A program made the position numbers and the translations under genes. A stretch of DNA of 35,147 nucleotides from Myxococcales bacterium SG8_38 (GTDB taxonomy: Bacteria; Myxococcota_A; Polyangia; Polyangiales; Houyiibacteriaceae). This document shows positions 1 through 9,328 of this stretch, in pieces. How positions within the stretch are numbered: position 1 is the stretch's first letter; every line of letters begins with the position of its first letter. The notes under the pieces were generated by a model that searched no databases, had not been told where the DNA came from, and saw nothing but the letters and a program-made list of their open reading frames with translations. The stretch lies in the NCBI GenBank assembly GCA_001303415.1, contig LJTN01000028.1, positions 1-35,147 of the forward strand, given 5' to 3'.

Positions 1-32
1 TCCTTCAATGCGGTCAGCCAGTCTGCTCCCAC
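1..32 (-). CDS. Possible 5' end of a divergent gene (partial)
   Basis: On the minus strand a GTG at 30-32 opens a frame that runs off the left edge (reads VGADWLTALK). A purine-rich GGGGGA lies a few bases upstream and a TGTTAG -10-like element sits further up. The same frame stays open upstream of the GTG into the next gene, so the start is uncertain. Only ten codons are visible; no function can be given, and chance is a real alternative. Confidence 0.3.
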   Translation of the reverse strand, partial: MGADWLTALK

Positions 33-102
33 GAGGTCCCCCGCGGCGACGCTAACATGAGTCGGGTTGCGCGAATAGACGGGACCCCGAATGAATTGAG
101 CC

Positions 103-1137
103 GTGGCGAGGCGACCGAGTGAAGTGGCGTTGGACCAGCTCGTCAGGGTTTTGGACCAAGTGCCGCTCGTGTCTGGCATCAAGAATGATTTGGCGGGGCT
201 TCGTTCGTTGCTCTATCAGCGCCGTGCTCCGCGGATTGCCGCACTGGGCCGCGCCGGAAGCGGACGCTCGAGCCTCTTGCGTTCGTTGATCGAGCGGCAG
301 GCCGATGCCGAGCCGCTACGCGCAGAGCACGGACAATGGGTGCGCATCGAGCACGAAGGGGCGATCATTCGATGGCTCGAGATCGACGTCGAAGATGACG
401 CGGCGCGTTCGCAATGGAAGGCGGCTCTCGAAAAGAGAGCGCCGGACCTGGTGTTCCTCACCTTCGAGCCCGTCCACGTGGACGATGCGATGCAAATCGT
501 AGAGCGGGCCAAGAGCTTGCTTCGCGATCTGCCGGAGGGCCCCGAGCCGCTGCGGGTCTTTCCATTGCTCACCCACGCCGATCTGATCGGCCGCGGCGAG
601 ACCGACATCGACGCCGCACGAAGCGAGCTGGAGGCCAAGCTTCGCGATCGCAGGCTGGCCGCGGACCCGCCGCGGGCAGTATCCGCAATCAGCGGTCACG
701 GCCTGGAGGCGCTATCCGAAGCAATCGTGCTGGCATTGCCCGAAGAGGCGAGACTGGAGGCCGCCCGTGCGCTCACCCGCGCACGAGAAGCGCGGCTTCG
801 CATCGCCGATGAAATCGTCCAGGCCTGCACTGCAGTTTCTGTGACGGTGGGGCTCACGCCCATTCCTTTTTCGGACCTGATTCTGCTCGGTTCGGTGCAA
901 GCGATGATGGTCAGCGCCCTGGCTTACCTGAGCGGGCGCGCCTGGGACCCCAAGACCGTCGCCCAATGGATAGGTAGCCTTGGGCTCGTGGGCGGCCTCG
1001 GAGTGGGCTTGCGCTTCACGGCGCGGACCGTCGCCAAGCTCGTGCCCGGCGCTGGCACCATCGTTTCCGCGGGGATTGCGGGGGCCGGCACGACCGCGAT
1101 GGGGCAGAGCGCGATCAAGCTGTTTCTTCGGCGCTGA
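103..1137 (+). CDS. DUF697-type GTPase-like membrane protein with degenerate P-loop
   Basis: This is a 344-residue protein starting at GTG 103, directly after an in-frame stop at 97-99. The N-terminal half looks like an Era/YcjF-style P-loop domain: GRAGSGRSS at residues 49-57 is the Walker A motif, but the key Lys is Arg55. The G4 motif (NKxD) reads THAD, the G3 DxxG is not evident, and an SAxSGxG-like G5 remains. The C-terminal part (about 240-344) has the DUF697 signature PIPFSDLILLGSVQAMM followed by glycine-rich hydrophobic helices, suggesting membrane association. Its last 23 bases overlap the 3' end of lipB on the other strand. The family is linked to membrane or envelope roles in other bacteria. 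Whether this member binds or hydrolyses GTP is doubtful. No operon partner is visible. Confidence 0.7.
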   Translation: MARRPSEVALDQLVRVLDQVPLVSGIKNDLAGLRSLLYQRRAPRIAALGRAGSGRSSLLRSLIERQADAEPLRAEHGQWVRIEHEGAIIRWLEIDVEDDAARSQWKAALEKRAPDLVFLTFEPVHVDDAMQIVERAKSLLRDLPEGPEPLRVFPLLTHADLIGRGETDIDAARSELEAKLRDRRLAADPPRAVSAISGHGLEALSEAIVLALPEEARLEAARALTRAREARLRIADEIVQACTAVSVTVGLTPIPFSDLILLGSVQAMMVSALAYLSGRAWDPKTVAQWIGSLGLVGGLGVGLRFTARTVAKLVPGAGTIVSAGIAGAGTTAMGQSAIKLFLRR

Positions 1138-1807
1138 TCTCTTCGGGCGGGCCGTCGCGCCATTCGACGTCCGTCTCGTAGACGTGGGCGAAGTGCCGAG
1201 CCACCGGCTCCATTAATTCCGCCACCCCGACTCTGCGGCCGAGCTCCTTGGAAATCGACGTGACTTCTTTGTCTCGTATGCCGCAGGGCACGATGAGCGC
1301 AAAGTGATCGAGGTCGCTCTCGACGTTGAGCGCGAACCCGTGCATCGTGACCCACCTGCTGATTCGGACACCGACCGCGCCCACTTTGCGGTCGCCGATC
1401 CAAGCGCCATTCAAGCCTGCGATGCGGGCAGCCGACAAGCCGAAGTCCACGCAAGCCTGGATCATCGTCTCCTCGAGCGACCAGACGTACTTTCGGACGT
1501 CCTGCCGGTCGGGCTTGAGGTCGATGATGGGATACGCGACGAGCTGTCCGGGGCCGTGATAGGTCACGTCGCCGCCCCGTCCGACTTCATGCACGGAAAC
1601 GCCGCGCGCATCGAGCATCTCTCGCGATGCGAGGACGTGCTCCCGTTTGGCAGCGCGTCCCAGTGTCAGCACGGGGGGGTGCTCGAGCAGGAGCACGCAA
1701 TCGCCGACCTCGCCGGCAATCCGCTTGGCCAAGATCTCTCGTTGCAGACGATGCGCTTCGGCGTATTCGACGGTCCCGAGGCGGCAAAAGAGCACGGTCG
1801 ACCTCAA
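1115..1807 (-). CDS. lipB: Octanoyl-[acyl-carrier-protein]:protein N-octanoyltransferase LipB
   Basis: LipB moves octanoyl groups from acyl carrier protein to the lipoyl domains of 2-oxoacid dehydrogenases and glycine cleavage H protein in the cytoplasm, the first step of lipoate synthesis. The family signature RGGDVTYHGPGQLVAYPI is at residues 77-94. The catalytic Lys/Cys dyad is Lys141 (in GDRKVGAVG) and Cys175 (in VPCGI). At 230 residues the length is normal. The ATG overlaps the lpdA stop by four bases (ATGA type), so translation is probably coupled; pairing with lpdA fits a lipoylated-complex operon. The 3' end overlaps the convergent GTPase-like gene by 23 bases. Confidence 0.95.
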   Translation of the reverse strand: MRSTVLFCRLGTVEYAEAHRLQREILAKRIAGEVGDCVLLLEHPPVLTLGRAAKREHVLASREMLDARGVSVHEVGRGGDVTYHGPGQLVAYPIIDLKPDRQDVRKYVWSLEETMIQACVDFGLSAARIAGLNGAWIGDRKVGAVGVRISRWVTMHGFALNVESDLDHFALIVPCGIRDKEVTSISKELGRRVGVAELMEPVARHFAHVYETDVEWRDGPPEEISAEETA

Positions 1808-3210
1808 CGATTCATGATGTGGATCGCCTCACCCAAGGCGTTCTTGAATGCTTCCATCACGCCTTCGCCGAGTGTGGGGTGCGGATGGATGGTGAGGGCC
1901 ACGTCCTCGGCAAATGCGCACATCTCGAGCGCCAGCGCCGACTCGCTGATCAAGTCGCTTGCCTCCGGGCCGACGATGGCGACGCCGAGCAGCTGATTGT
2001 CCTCCTCGTCGATGAGCACTTTGATGAATCCGTCGGTCTCACTCACGGCCATCGCGCGTCCCGATGCGGAGAAGGGAAACTTTCCGATCTTCACCTTCTT
2101 GCCCTGCGATTTGGCCTCGGTTTCGGTCAGGCCCACCGTCGCGATCTCGGGATCCGTGAAGACTACCGCAGGCATGCCCCGGTAGTCACGGGCCGACTTG
2201 TGCCCGGCGATCACCTCTGCGGCGATTTCGCCTTCCTTGGACGCCTTGTGCGCGAGATAAGGCATGCCGCTGACGTCGCCGATGGCGAAAATCGAGGAAA
2301 CGTTGGTACGCATTTGGTCGTCCACCACGACGTGGCCGCGGTCGTCGAGCGCGACGCCTACCTCTTCGAGGCCGATGTCCTTCGAGCTCGGCTTGAAGCC
2401 CACCGCGACCAGAACCTTGTCGGCCTCCACGACCTGTTCTTTGCCTTCGGTCTCGATGGTGACTCGGGCCCTTTCGCCGCTCTTGTCGAGCTTGGTGGCC
2501 TTGCTATTCACGTAGAGCTCGGCCCCGTCTTTTTCGAGACGCTTTTGAACCACGCGGACGAGGTCCGGGTCGCTGCCGGGCAGAATGCGGTCCATCAGCT
2601 CCACGACTGTGATCTTGGTGCCTAGCTTCTGATAGACCATGCCGAGCTCGAGCCCGATGTACCCGCCGCCGATGATCACCATGCTCTCGGGTGCGCTCTG
2701 CAGGCTCACCGCTTCGCGCGCGGTGATCACAACCTTGCCGTCTGGCTCGAAACCGGGAATCTGGATCATCTTTGCGCCGGTCGCGACGATGATGCCCTTG
2801 TTGGCTTTGTAGGTTTCCTTCTTTCCCTCTGCGTCTGTGACTTCGACGGTGTTCGGCCCGGTGAGCCTCGCGGTCCCCATCACGATGTCGCCCTTGTTGC
2901 CCTTGACCAAGCTCCGCACGCCGCTCGTGAGCTTCTTGACGATGCCTTCCTTCCACTCCTGCATCTTGGGTACGTCGACCTCGAGTCCCTTGATCATGAT
3001 GCCCATGTGCTCCGCATGACGGACCTTGTGCGCCAAGTTGGCCGCAGCGATGAGCGCCTTGGAGGGAATACATCCCCAGTTGAGACACACGCCACCCATG
3101 TATTCCTTCTCGACGCACAGGGTCTTCACGCCGAGCTGTCCCAGCCGAATGGCAGCGACGTAGCCACCGGGGCCGCCCCCGATGACGATTGCTTCGTATT
3201 CCTTGGCCAT
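1804..3210 (-). CDS. lpdA: Dihydrolipoyl dehydrogenase (E3)
   Basis: This FAD flavoprotein reoxidises dihydrolipoyl groups of pyruvate or 2-oxoglutarate dehydrogenase and glycine cleavage complexes, using NAD+. It has 468 residues, the family length. Visible are the FAD-binding [10 protein letters not shown] (11-20), the redox disulfide [14 protein letters not shown] (Cys42/Cys47), the NAD-binding [10 protein letters not shown], a second FAD contact IFAIGDVSG, and the catalytic HPHPTLGE near residues 442-449 (His444, Glu449). It is first in a two-gene unit with lipB. No E1/E2 genes are in the window, so which complex it serves is open. The start ATG lacks a strong Shine-Dalgarno. Confidence 0.96.
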   Translation of the reverse strand: MAKEYEAIVIGGGPGGYVAAIRLGQLGVKTLCVEKEYMGGVCLNWGCIPSKALIAAANLAHKVRHAEHMGIMIKGLEVDVPKMQEWKEGIVKKLTSGVRSLVKGNKGDIVMGTARLTGPNTVEVTDAEGKKETYKANKGIIVATGAKMIQIPGFEPDGKVVITAREAVSLQSAPESMVIIGGGYIGLELGMVYQKLGTKITVVELMDRILPGSDPDLVRVVQKRLEKDGAELYVNSKATKLDKSGERARVTIETEGKEQVVEADKVLVAVGFKPSSKDIGLEEVGVALDDRGHVVVDDQMRTNVSSIFAIGDVSGMPYLAHKASKEGEIAAEVIAGHKSARDYRGMPAVVFTDPEIATVGLTETEAKSQGKKVKIGKFPFSASGRAMAVSETDGFIKVLIDEEDNQLLGVAIVGPEASDLISESALALEMCAFAEDVALTIHPHPTLGEGVMEAFKNALGEAIHIMNR

Positions 3211-3322
3211 CGCGCGCAGTCTGAAGCAGCGTCACCGCCAGCGCCAGCGCGTTCCAGCGCCCCCGATCCGCGAACCCCGAGCCTCGATCTTCGGGCCCCA
3301 GTCCCTCTGAAATACCGAATGC

Positions 3323-3328
3323 TATATA
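3323..3328 (+). promoter_or_regulatory. -10-like element, gloA
   Basis: TATATA ends six bases before the gloA ATG, placing the expected transcription start at or next to the start codon. No good -35 hexamer is seen at 16-18 bases upstream and no Shine-Dalgarno is present. Inferred from spacing only. Confidence 0.4.
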
Positions 3329-3333
3329 CGACC

Positions 3334-3774
3334 ATGCGCTATCTCCACACCATGATCCGTGTGAGTGACCTCGACGAGTCGCTCGATTTCTATTGCAACA
3401 AGTTGGGACTGGTCGAGACGCGGAGGCGCGACAGCGAGGGTGGACGGTATACACTGGTGTTCCTCGCCGCGCCGGAGGATCGCCGACGCGCCGAAAACGA
3501 GGCGTCTCCTTTGATCGAGCTCACCTACAACTGGGACCCAGAACAGTACACCGGGGGGAGGAATTTCGGTCACCTCGCATTCGAGACCGACGACATCTAC
3601 GAGCTCTGCCAGCGACTCATGGACGCGGGCGTCACCATCAACCGTCCACCGAGGGACGGCCGCATGGCATTCATCCGCTCGCCGGATGGCATCTCGATCG
3701 AGCTCCTGCAAAAAGGCGACGCCCTCGAGCCAAGCGAGCCTTGGGCTTCCATGCAGAACACAGGGACTTGGTAG
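3334..3774 (+). CDS. gloA: Glyoxalase I (lactoylglutathione lyase)
   Basis: This 146-residue vicinal-oxygen-chelate enzyme converts the hemithioacetal of methylglyoxal and glutathione to S-lactoylglutathione. The start at ATG 3334 ([10 protein letters not shown]) matches the usual GloA N-terminus; a second in-frame ATG lies at 3319. All four metal ligands expected from E. coli GloA are visible: His5, Glu62 (LIELTY), His80 (NFGHLAFE) and Glu123 (SIELL). The frame is open further upstream, but that stretch is antisense to lpdA and has no family similarity. A TATATA element sits just before the start with no ribosome binding site, suggesting a leaderless message. The C-terminal tail after residue 127 is slightly longer than in the E. 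coli protein. Confidence 0.93.
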   Translation: MRYLHTMIRVSDLDESLDFYCNKLGLVETRRRDSEGGRYTLVFLAAPEDRRRAENEASPLIELTYNWDPEQYTGGRNFGHLAFETDDIYELCQRLMDAGVTINRPPRDGRMAFIRSPDGISIELLQKGDALEPSEPWASMQNTGTW

Positions 3775-3800
3775 CGGCGTTTTCGCGAGAGGCGGCGCCC

Positions 3801-4970
3801 CTAGTCGAGGGCTTCGAAGAGGCCGGCGGCGCCCATGCCGCCTCCGATACACATGGTGACGATGGCGCGCTTGCCGCCGCGGCGCTTGAGCTCGTACAGA
3901 GCCGTCGCCGTCAGCTTCGCGCCGGTGCAGCCGAGCGGATGGCCTAGCGCGATGGCGCCACCGTTCAGGTTCAGCTTCTCGTCGGGGATGCCGAGCTCCT
4001 TTTGCACGTAGACCGCCTGGCTGCCGAACGCCTCGTTCAGCTCGATGATGTCGATGTCATCGATCTTGAGGTCGTTCTTCTTCAAGAGCTTGCGAACGGC
4101 GGGGATGGGCCCGATCCCCATGATCGACGGATCGACGCCAGCCGTGGCAAATGACTTGAAGATGGCTAGCGGCTCGAGGCCCAACTGCTCGGCCTTTTTC
4201 TTCTTCATGACGATGGCCGCCGCGGCCCCGTCGGAGAGCGGCGACGAGTTGCCCGCCGTGACGCTGCCGTTGACGGCGAACACCGGCCGCAGCTGGGCCA
4301 AGCCCTCCATGGTCGTGCCAGGCCGCGGCATCTCATCGACCTTGAACTCGAACATCTGGCGCTGCCCGTTCGCGTCGTAGCGGATCCCGTGCACCGGCAC
4401 GATCTCCTCTTCGAAGGTTCCCTTCTCGATCGCCGCGATTGCCCGCTCGTGGCTCCGTACCGCAAACGCATCCTGCTCTTCGCGGCTCACGTTGAACTTC
4501 TTTGCAACGTTTTCTGCCGTGATGCCCATCGGAGTGTAGGCCTCCGGATACTGCTCCATCACCTCGGGCGAAGCGCTCAGCTTGTTGCCCGTCATCGGCA
4601 CCATCGTCATCGACTCGACTCCACCCGCGATGACGATGTCGTTGTACCCCGCCTTGATCGAGCCGGCCGCGATCGCGATGGCTTGCAGGCCGCTCGAGCA
4701 AAAGCGATTGATGGTCATCGCGGAGGTCTCTTCCGGCAACCCGCCCAACATCCCGACCATGCGCGCCACGTTCATGCCCTGCTCACCTTCCGGGAAGGCA
4801 CAGCCGAGCACGAAGTCCTCCACCATTTCCGGCTTCACCTGTGGGTTGCGCGCCAGCAAACCCCGCACGACCTCCCCAGCCAGCTCATCGGGGCGCCGGT
4901 TGGCGAGCGAGCCCTTTTTCGCGCGCCCCACGGCGCTTCGAACCGCATCTACGACGACGATCTTGCCCAT
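3801..4970 (-). CDS. fadA: Acetyl-CoA C-acyltransferase (thiolase, FadA/FadI type)
   Basis: This thiolase performs the last step of fatty-acid beta-oxidation, cleaving 3-ketoacyl-CoA to acetyl-CoA and a shortened acyl-CoA. It has 389 residues, typical. The nucleophile is Cys91 in [10 protein letters not shown]; the C-terminal catalytic residues are His344 in [10 protein letters not shown] and Cys374 in [10 protein letters not shown]. The start ATG has an AGGAG about nine bases upstream. It lies 45 bases downstream of the FadN-like gene, so the two form a beta-oxidation operon with thiolase second. A biosynthetic acetoacetyl-CoA thiolase is possible from sequence alone, but the neighbour argues for degradation. 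Confidence 0.93.
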   Translation of the reverse strand: MGKIVVVDAVRSAVGRAKKGSLANRRPDELAGEVVRGLLARNPQVKPEMVEDFVLGCAFPEGEQGMNVARMVGMLGGLPEETSAMTINRFCSSGLQAIAIAAGSIKAGYNDIVIAGGVESMTMVPMTGNKLSASPEVMEQYPEAYTPMGITAENVAKKFNVSREEQDAFAVRSHERAIAAIEKGTFEEEIVPVHGIRYDANGQRQMFEFKVDEMPRPGTTMEGLAQLRPVFAVNGSVTAGNSSPLSDGAAAAIVMKKKKAEQLGLEPLAIFKSFATAGVDPSIMGIGPIPAVRKLLKKNDLKIDDIDIIELNEAFGSQAVYVQKELGIPDEKLNLNGGAIALGHPLGCTGAKLTATALYELKRRGGKRAIVTMCIGGGMGAAGLFEALD

Positions 4971-5015
4971 GTTCTAACTCCTGATTCCTTCTTGGCTCGT
5001 GCGTTCCGGGTTGGC

Positions 5016-7382
5016 TTAGTTTCTCAGTGGCTTGTTGGTGGTCAGCATGTGCTGCATGCGCTCCTGGCTCTTCGGCTCTCCGCAGAGGCTGATGAAGGCC
5101 TCGCGCTCGAGCTCGAGCATCTGCTCTTCAGTGACCTCGCGCGCATTGCCCGAGGGACCCCCGCAAAGCACGTTGGCGATCTTGCGCGCGATGAGCGCAT
5201 CGTGCTCGCTGGCATATCCACCGGCCAGCAGCGTGTCGATCATCATGTCGAGCGTCGCAATGCCGCTCTCGCCGGGCAGCCGGTACGCGCGCCGCGGCGG
5301 CGGGTGGTAGCCCGCCTCGGCCATTCCGACCACGCGGGCCTTGGCTTCCGTCAGAAGCCGTGCCTTGTCGAGCGAGATCCCGTCGGTCTTCCGGAAGTAG
5401 CCGAACTCTCTGGCCTCGCCCGCACCCGTCGCGACACGCGCCATGGCGATGTTCTGGAAGGTGCGCGACACGAACGGGAGCGTATCGACGTCCGTGCCAT
5501 CCGGAACACCTTCGAGCGCACGCCAAAGCATGTTCATGTTGCCCGCACCGCCCGGAAGCAGCCCGACGCCCACCTCGACGAGCCCAACGTAGGTCTCCGC
5601 CGCTGCCTGGACGGCGTCCGCGCCCATGCAGACCTCGAAGCCGCCGCCGACGGTCATTCCAAAAGGCGCCGCGACGACCGGGATCGTCGAGTACTTCATG
5701 CGCTGCACCGCGCTCTGCAAGCCGCTCACGGTGTCCCGAAGCTGGTCCCACGCCTTCTGCTGTGCCGCCATCACCACGGCAAAGAGGTTTGCGCCCACGC
5801 AGAAGTGATCGCCCTGGTTGTAGATGAGAAGCCCCCGAAACTCCCGCTCCGCGAGGTCGATCGCTTTGCCGAGGGCTTCCACGATGTTGTCGTCGATGCT
5901 GTTGGCTTTGGTGGTGAAGGTGAGTCCGAGGACGCCGTCGCCGAGGTCCCATGCTTCGGCGCCGCGGTTGCTGAAGACCGGAGCGTCGTCTCGCCGCATG
6001 ACCGTAAGGCCCGCGTTGCGCGGGTCGATGTCACGCGGCTCGTACTCGCCCTTGAGCACGTTGAAGACGCGGCCGTCGTCCGTATAGAAGCTCTGCGCGC
6101 CCGATTTGACCATCCGATCGATGGAGGCCGGCAGCGACAGGCCGTCCGCCTTCATGCGGTCGTAGGCAGCCTTGAAGCCGATGGCATCCCACGTCTGAAA
6201 CGGGCCGAGATCCCAATTGTAGCCCCACTTCATGGCGTTATCGATCGCTTCGACTTCGTCTGCGATTTCGCCGATTTTGCTAGCCGAGTAGGCGAGCGTG
6301 CGGGACAAGACGTTCCATGCGAACCTGCCGGCCGGTCCCTGATTCTCGACCAGCGCCTTCACCCGCTCCGCAGGCGACCCTTTGAGGCTCTTGCAGAATT
6401 TCTTGATGTCTTCGTCGCCTGACTTGGACCGGTACTCGAGCTCGACGGGATCGAAGGTCTCGATGCCATCTTTGGTCTTCTTGTAGAAGCCCCCCTTGGT
6501 CTTGTTGCCGAGGAGCTTCCGCTCGACCATCACGTCGACGAACTCGGGGAGCTTGAACACCTCCCGCTCCGGGTCGTCCGGTAACGCGGCATAGCAGTTG
6601 TCAGAAACGTGCTTGAACGTATCGAGCCCCACCATGTCGGCGGTGCGGAAGCTGGCGCTCTTGGGGTGGCCCATGGGCGGTCCGGTGATTGCATCGACAT
6701 CCTCGGGAGTCAGCCCCGCCTCGAGCATCTCGCTCATGGTGAGGGACATCGAGTAGCAACCGATGCGGTTGCCAACGAAGTTCGGCGTGTCCTTGCCGAT
6801 GACGATGCCCTTGCCGAGTTGATCTTCACCGAAAATCTTCATCCGCTCCATCACGGCCGGGTCGGTTTCCTCGCCAGCCACGAGCTCGAGGAGCTTCATG
6901 TAGCGGACGGGGTTGAAGAAGTGCATGACGAGGAAGTTCTTGCGAAACGACTCACCCCGGCCCTGAAGCATGTCGGCGATCCGGAGACCCGAGGTGTTCG
7001 ACGCGACCACCGTGCCTTCGTCGAGCGTCTTTTCGAGCTTGTCGAACAAGCTGCGCTTGATGTCGATGTTTTCGATGATCGCTTCGATGACGAGATCACA
7101 GCCCTTGAGTAGCTCGATGTCGTCTTCGAGATTTCCGATGGAGACGCGATTGGCATGGACGGGGTGGAAGAAGGCGGCGGGCCTTGCCTTCAGCGCGCCC
7201 TGCAGACCCCCCGCGGCGAACTGGTTTCGCTTCGCCGGGTTCTTCCTTTCTGCCTCGCTCAGCCCCGGCGGAACGATGTCGAGCATCACCACGTCGACCC
7301 CGGCGTTGGCAAAGTGCGCCATGATGCCGCTGCCCATGACACCCGCTCCGATCACACCTGCTCGCCGTACTGGTTTCGTCAT
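5016..7382 (-). CDS. fadN: 3-hydroxyacyl-CoA dehydrogenase / enoyl-CoA hydratase (FadN type)
   Basis: This bifunctional beta-oxidation enzyme hydrates enoyl-CoA and oxidises the 3-hydroxyacyl-CoA with NAD+. The start ATG 7382 gives 788 residues (MTKPVRRAG) and is fixed by a GGAGGAG seven bases upstream; a longer frame to 7430 is less likely. The dehydrogenase is N-terminal: GVIGAGVMGSGIMA near residues 10-23, and the catalytic His in MHFFNPVRYMK. Two C-terminal dehydrogenase subdomains follow. The crotonase domain is at the C-terminus, with GGGFEVCMGAD and LVEVGVGLLPGGAG carrying the two acidic residues. This order is the reverse of E. coli FadB and matches Bacillus FadN. All main catalytic motifs look intact. 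It is cotranscribed with the downstream thiolase. Confidence 0.93.
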   Translation of the reverse strand: MTKPVRRAGVIGAGVMGSGIMAHFANAGVDVVMLDIVPPGLSEAERKNPAKRNQFAAGGLQGALKARPAAFFHPVHANRVSIGNLEDDIELLKGCDLVIEAIIENIDIKRSLFDKLEKTLDEGTVVASNTSGLRIADMLQGRGESFRKNFLVMHFFNPVRYMKLLELVAGEETDPAVMERMKIFGEDQLGKGIVIGKDTPNFVGNRIGCYSMSLTMSEMLEAGLTPEDVDAITGPPMGHPKSASFRTADMVGLDTFKHVSDNCYAALPDDPEREVFKLPEFVDVMVERKLLGNKTKGGFYKKTKDGIETFDPVELEYRSKSGDEDIKKFCKSLKGSPAERVKALVENQGPAGRFAWNVLSRTLAYSASKIGEIADEVEAIDNAMKWGYNWDLGPFQTWDAIGFKAAYDRMKADGLSLPASIDRMVKSGAQSFYTDDGRVFNVLKGEYEPRDIDPRNAGLTVMRRDDAPVFSNRGAEAWDLGDGVLGLTFTTKANSIDDNIVEALGKAIDLAEREFRGLLIYNQGDHFCVGANLFAVVMAAQQKAWDQLRDTVSGLQSAVQRMKYSTIPVVAAPFGMTVGGGFEVCMGADAVQAAAETYVGLVEVGVGLLPGGAGNMNMLWRALEGVPDGTDVDTLPFVSRTFQNIAMARVATGAGEAREFGYFRKTDGISLDKARLLTEAKARVVGMAEAGYHPPPRRAYRLPGESGIATLDMMIDTLLAGGYASEHDALIARKIANVLCGGPSGNAREVTEEQMLELEREAFISLCGEPKSQERMQHMLTTNKPLRN

Positions 7383-7388
7383 ACTTCT

Positions 7389-7395
7389 CTCCTCC
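7389..7395 (-). promoter_or_regulatory. Strong ribosome binding site deciding the fadN start
   Basis: The minus strand reads GGAGGAG six to seven bases before ATG 7382. It selects this start over an in-frame codon 16 residues upstream (7430). Confidence 0.8.
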
Positions 7396-7469
7396 GCTTC
7401 GGGCGGGGGAACCTTCCGCAAGACGCCCAAAAACGCAAGCCGTTTACATCGCTCGGCCGCTTTGTCCGC

Positions 7470-8270
7470 CTATTTTTGAGGAGTTGCGCGCAGAGCCGCG
7501 ACCAATTCGTCGTGAATGACGCCATTGCTCGCGATGGCGCTGCCGCCGTAGATCGTCTCTTCGCCCTCGATCGAGGTGAGCCTTCCGCCGGCTTCCCGGA
7601 TCAGCACCGCAGCTGCGCAAATGTCGTAGGGCTTCACTCCGGGGTCGACCATTGCGTCGGAGCGGCCGAGGAGCACCTGCCGGTATCCATCGAAATCGGG
7701 GAAGCCTCGTGCGGAGTCGGTCGTGTCGGCGAGCCGCACCAAAGCCGCCGCCAACCCGCTCTCGGTGAACTGCTGGAGGCAGCCGTGGGTGACGGTTGCG
7801 TCCGCTAGAGGCCCGACCTTCGACACGCGCACGCGCCGTCCATTGTGGGTGGCGCCGTGACCTTGGACCGCGGAAAAGAAGTCGCCGCAGGCGGGCATGT
7901 AGGCAATGCCCACGACCGGGACACCGGCCGCTTCGATGCCGAGCAACACCGACCACGTCGGCAAGCCGCGCACGAACGCCCGCGTTCCATCGATTGGATC
8001 CACAACGAACCGGAGGTCGGGATTATTCCCATGAGTCCCCGTCTCCTCACCGAAAAACTCGGCATGCGGATACTCGGAGAGCACGTAGTCGCGGATCGTC
8101 CGCTCGACCTCGCGATCGGCCGCGGTCACCGGGCTTCGATCCGGCTTCTTGTCCGGGATGACGCCTTCACGGAAACGCTGCATTGCAGCATCGCCCGCGC
8201 GGATGACCATTTCCTCCAGCGCTTTCAGGCCGCTCGAGCCGCCGATTCGATCGATGTCGAAGTTATTCAC
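7470..8270 (-). CDS. hisN: Inositol monophosphatase family phosphatase, HisN-like
   Basis: This is a Mg2+-dependent, Li+-sensitive-type phosphomonoesterase fold. Metal-ligand motifs are GEETG (Glu75-Glu76 from the GTG start) and DPIDGTRAFVRGLP (Asp91, Asp94); a third Asp lies in KPYDICAA. The FVRGxP stretch after DPIDGT is typical of the histidinol-phosphatase (HisN) branch, so histidinol-phosphate is the likeliest substrate. Inositol phosphate or 3'-phosphoadenosine phosphate remain possible, and no other his genes are nearby. The start is taken as GTG 8270, giving 266 residues; the open frame to 8714 is antisense to the acyltransferase and rejected. The gene is 87 bases upstream of fadN on the same strand. 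Confidence 0.8.
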   Translation of the reverse strand: MNNFDIDRIGGSSGLKALEEMVIRAGDAAMQRFREGVIPDKKPDRSPVTAADREVERTIRDYVLSEYPHAEFFGEETGTHGNNPDLRFVVDPIDGTRAFVRGLPTWSVLLGIEAAGVPVVGIAYMPACGDFFSAVQGHGATHNGRRVRVSKVGPLADATVTHGCLQQFTESGLAAALVRLADTTDSARGFPDFDGYRQVLLGRSDAMVDPGVKPYDICAAAVLIREAGGRLTSIEGEETIYGGSAIASNGVIHDELVAALRATPQK

Positions 8271-8340
8271 GCGCAAAGCATGACCTGTCCAACCCCTTGC
8301 GTGAAGCCGCAACGTCGCAAGCTCGTCGCGCCATTTCCGA

Positions 8341-8369
8341 TTGACGCCTGCGGCTTCTATCGACACGAT
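8341..8369 (+). promoter_or_regulatory. Promoter candidate for the acyltransferase-SDR pair
   Basis: TTGACG (8341-8346), 17 bases, CACGAT (8364-8369). The expected transcription start, seven bases past the -10, falls on the ATG at 8376, so the message would be leaderless. Read by eye; not tested. Confidence 0.5.
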
Positions 8370-8375
8370 GAGCCC

Positions 8376-9308
8376 ATGGTGGCGCAGCGGGGGTCCATCG
8401 TGCCATTCGCCGGGTGGCGGCGAGCGCGGTTCTTGGGGGAGTCTCCCCTTCGGCAGGCAATTCGGTCGGTCGGGGACCGCGTCGTGCGGCTTGCCGAGGA
8501 GGTGGTCGGTCAGGACCTCGACGCCCGCATCGCGGGCATCAAGACCCACCCGAACGAGGTGGGTCACGACCCCTTTGGCTTCGATCCCGAGACGAGCCGC
8601 TACGCGCTGGCCCTGGCGGCTCTGCTCCACCGGCGGTACTTCCGAACCCAGGTGTACGGCATCGACCGCATCCCGGCCGGCCGGGTGCTGATCGTCGCCA
8701 ACCATTCCGGCCAACTCCCCTTCGATGCGGTGCTCATCGCCAGCGCGCTGATGCTCGATGCGACGCCGCCCCGCTTTCCCCGCAGCATGGTCGAGACCTG
8801 GACGGCAGAGCTTCCCTTCATCTCCACGTTGTATCCCAAGCTCGGTCAGGTCGTCGGGTCACCCGAGAACGCCCGCCGGCTCCTTCGCCAGGAGGAATGC
8901 CTGATCGTCTTTCCAGAGGGCGCGAGGGGCATCAGCAAGACCTTCGATCAGCGCTACCAGCTCACCGACTTTGGGCTCGGCTTCGTCCGCCTCGCGCTCG
9001 AGACGACGACACCGATCGTCCCGGTTGCCGTCATCGGGGGCGAGGAGCAGTACCCGTCGATTGCGGACTTCAAGCCACTGGCCCGACTGCTCCGCATGCC
9101 AGCCTTTCCCGTGATGCCACAGGTGTTCTTCGGAATGATCGCCCCTCTGCCTACGAAGTATCGCCTCTACTTCGGTGAGCCCTTCTACTTCGAAGGGGAT
9201 CCGGACGATGACGACTCGGCCATCGAAGACAAGGTGTGGCTGGTGAAGAGCACGATTCAAAGCATGGTGAACCGCGGCCTGCGCGAACGAAAGGGCGTGT
9301 TCATCTGA
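8376..9308 (+). CDS. Lysophospholipid acyltransferase family protein (PlsC-like)
   Basis: This 310-residue protein has an acyltransferase core of PlsC type. Motif I is NHSGQLPFD (Asn109, His110, Asp117), the longer His-Asp spacing found in the branch related to TMEM68 and mycobacterial Rv0502, not the classic HX4D. Motif III is FPEGARG, followed by a VPVAVIG block. It probably moves an acyl chain to a lysophospholipid or another lipid acceptor at the inner membrane face; the substrate cannot be read from sequence. The ATG 8376 start is chosen because a promoter candidate ends just before it; GTG 8400 is an alternative. The next gene starts 20 bases after its stop, and an acyltransferase beside an SDR resembles the Rv0502/Rv0501 pair. 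Confidence 0.85.
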   Translation: MVAQRGSIVPFAGWRRARFLGESPLRQAIRSVGDRVVRLAEEVVGQDLDARIAGIKTHPNEVGHDPFGFDPETSRYALALAALLHRRYFRTQVYGIDRIPAGRVLIVANHSGQLPFDAVLIASALMLDATPPRFPRSMVETWTAELPFISTLYPKLGQVVGSPENARRLLRQEECLIVFPEGARGISKTFDQRYQLTDFGLGFVRLALETTTPIVPVAVIGGEEQYPSIADFKPLARLLRMPAFPVMPQVFFGMIAPLPTKYRLYFGEPFYFEGDPDDDDSAIEDKVWLVKSTIQSMVNRGLRERKGVFI

Positions 9309-9328
9309 CTCACGACGTTTTCAGTCCC

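Noticed and set aside
4389-6422. 677-residue open frame on the plus strand
   Set aside because: Antisense to thiolase and FadN, both with intact catalytic motifs; its composition (His, Arg, Ala and Asp rich) is that of a high-GC shadow frame and no motif is seen.
8271-8714. N-terminal extension of the HisN-like frame
   Set aside because: Lies antisense to the acyltransferase and adds 148 residues without family similarity.
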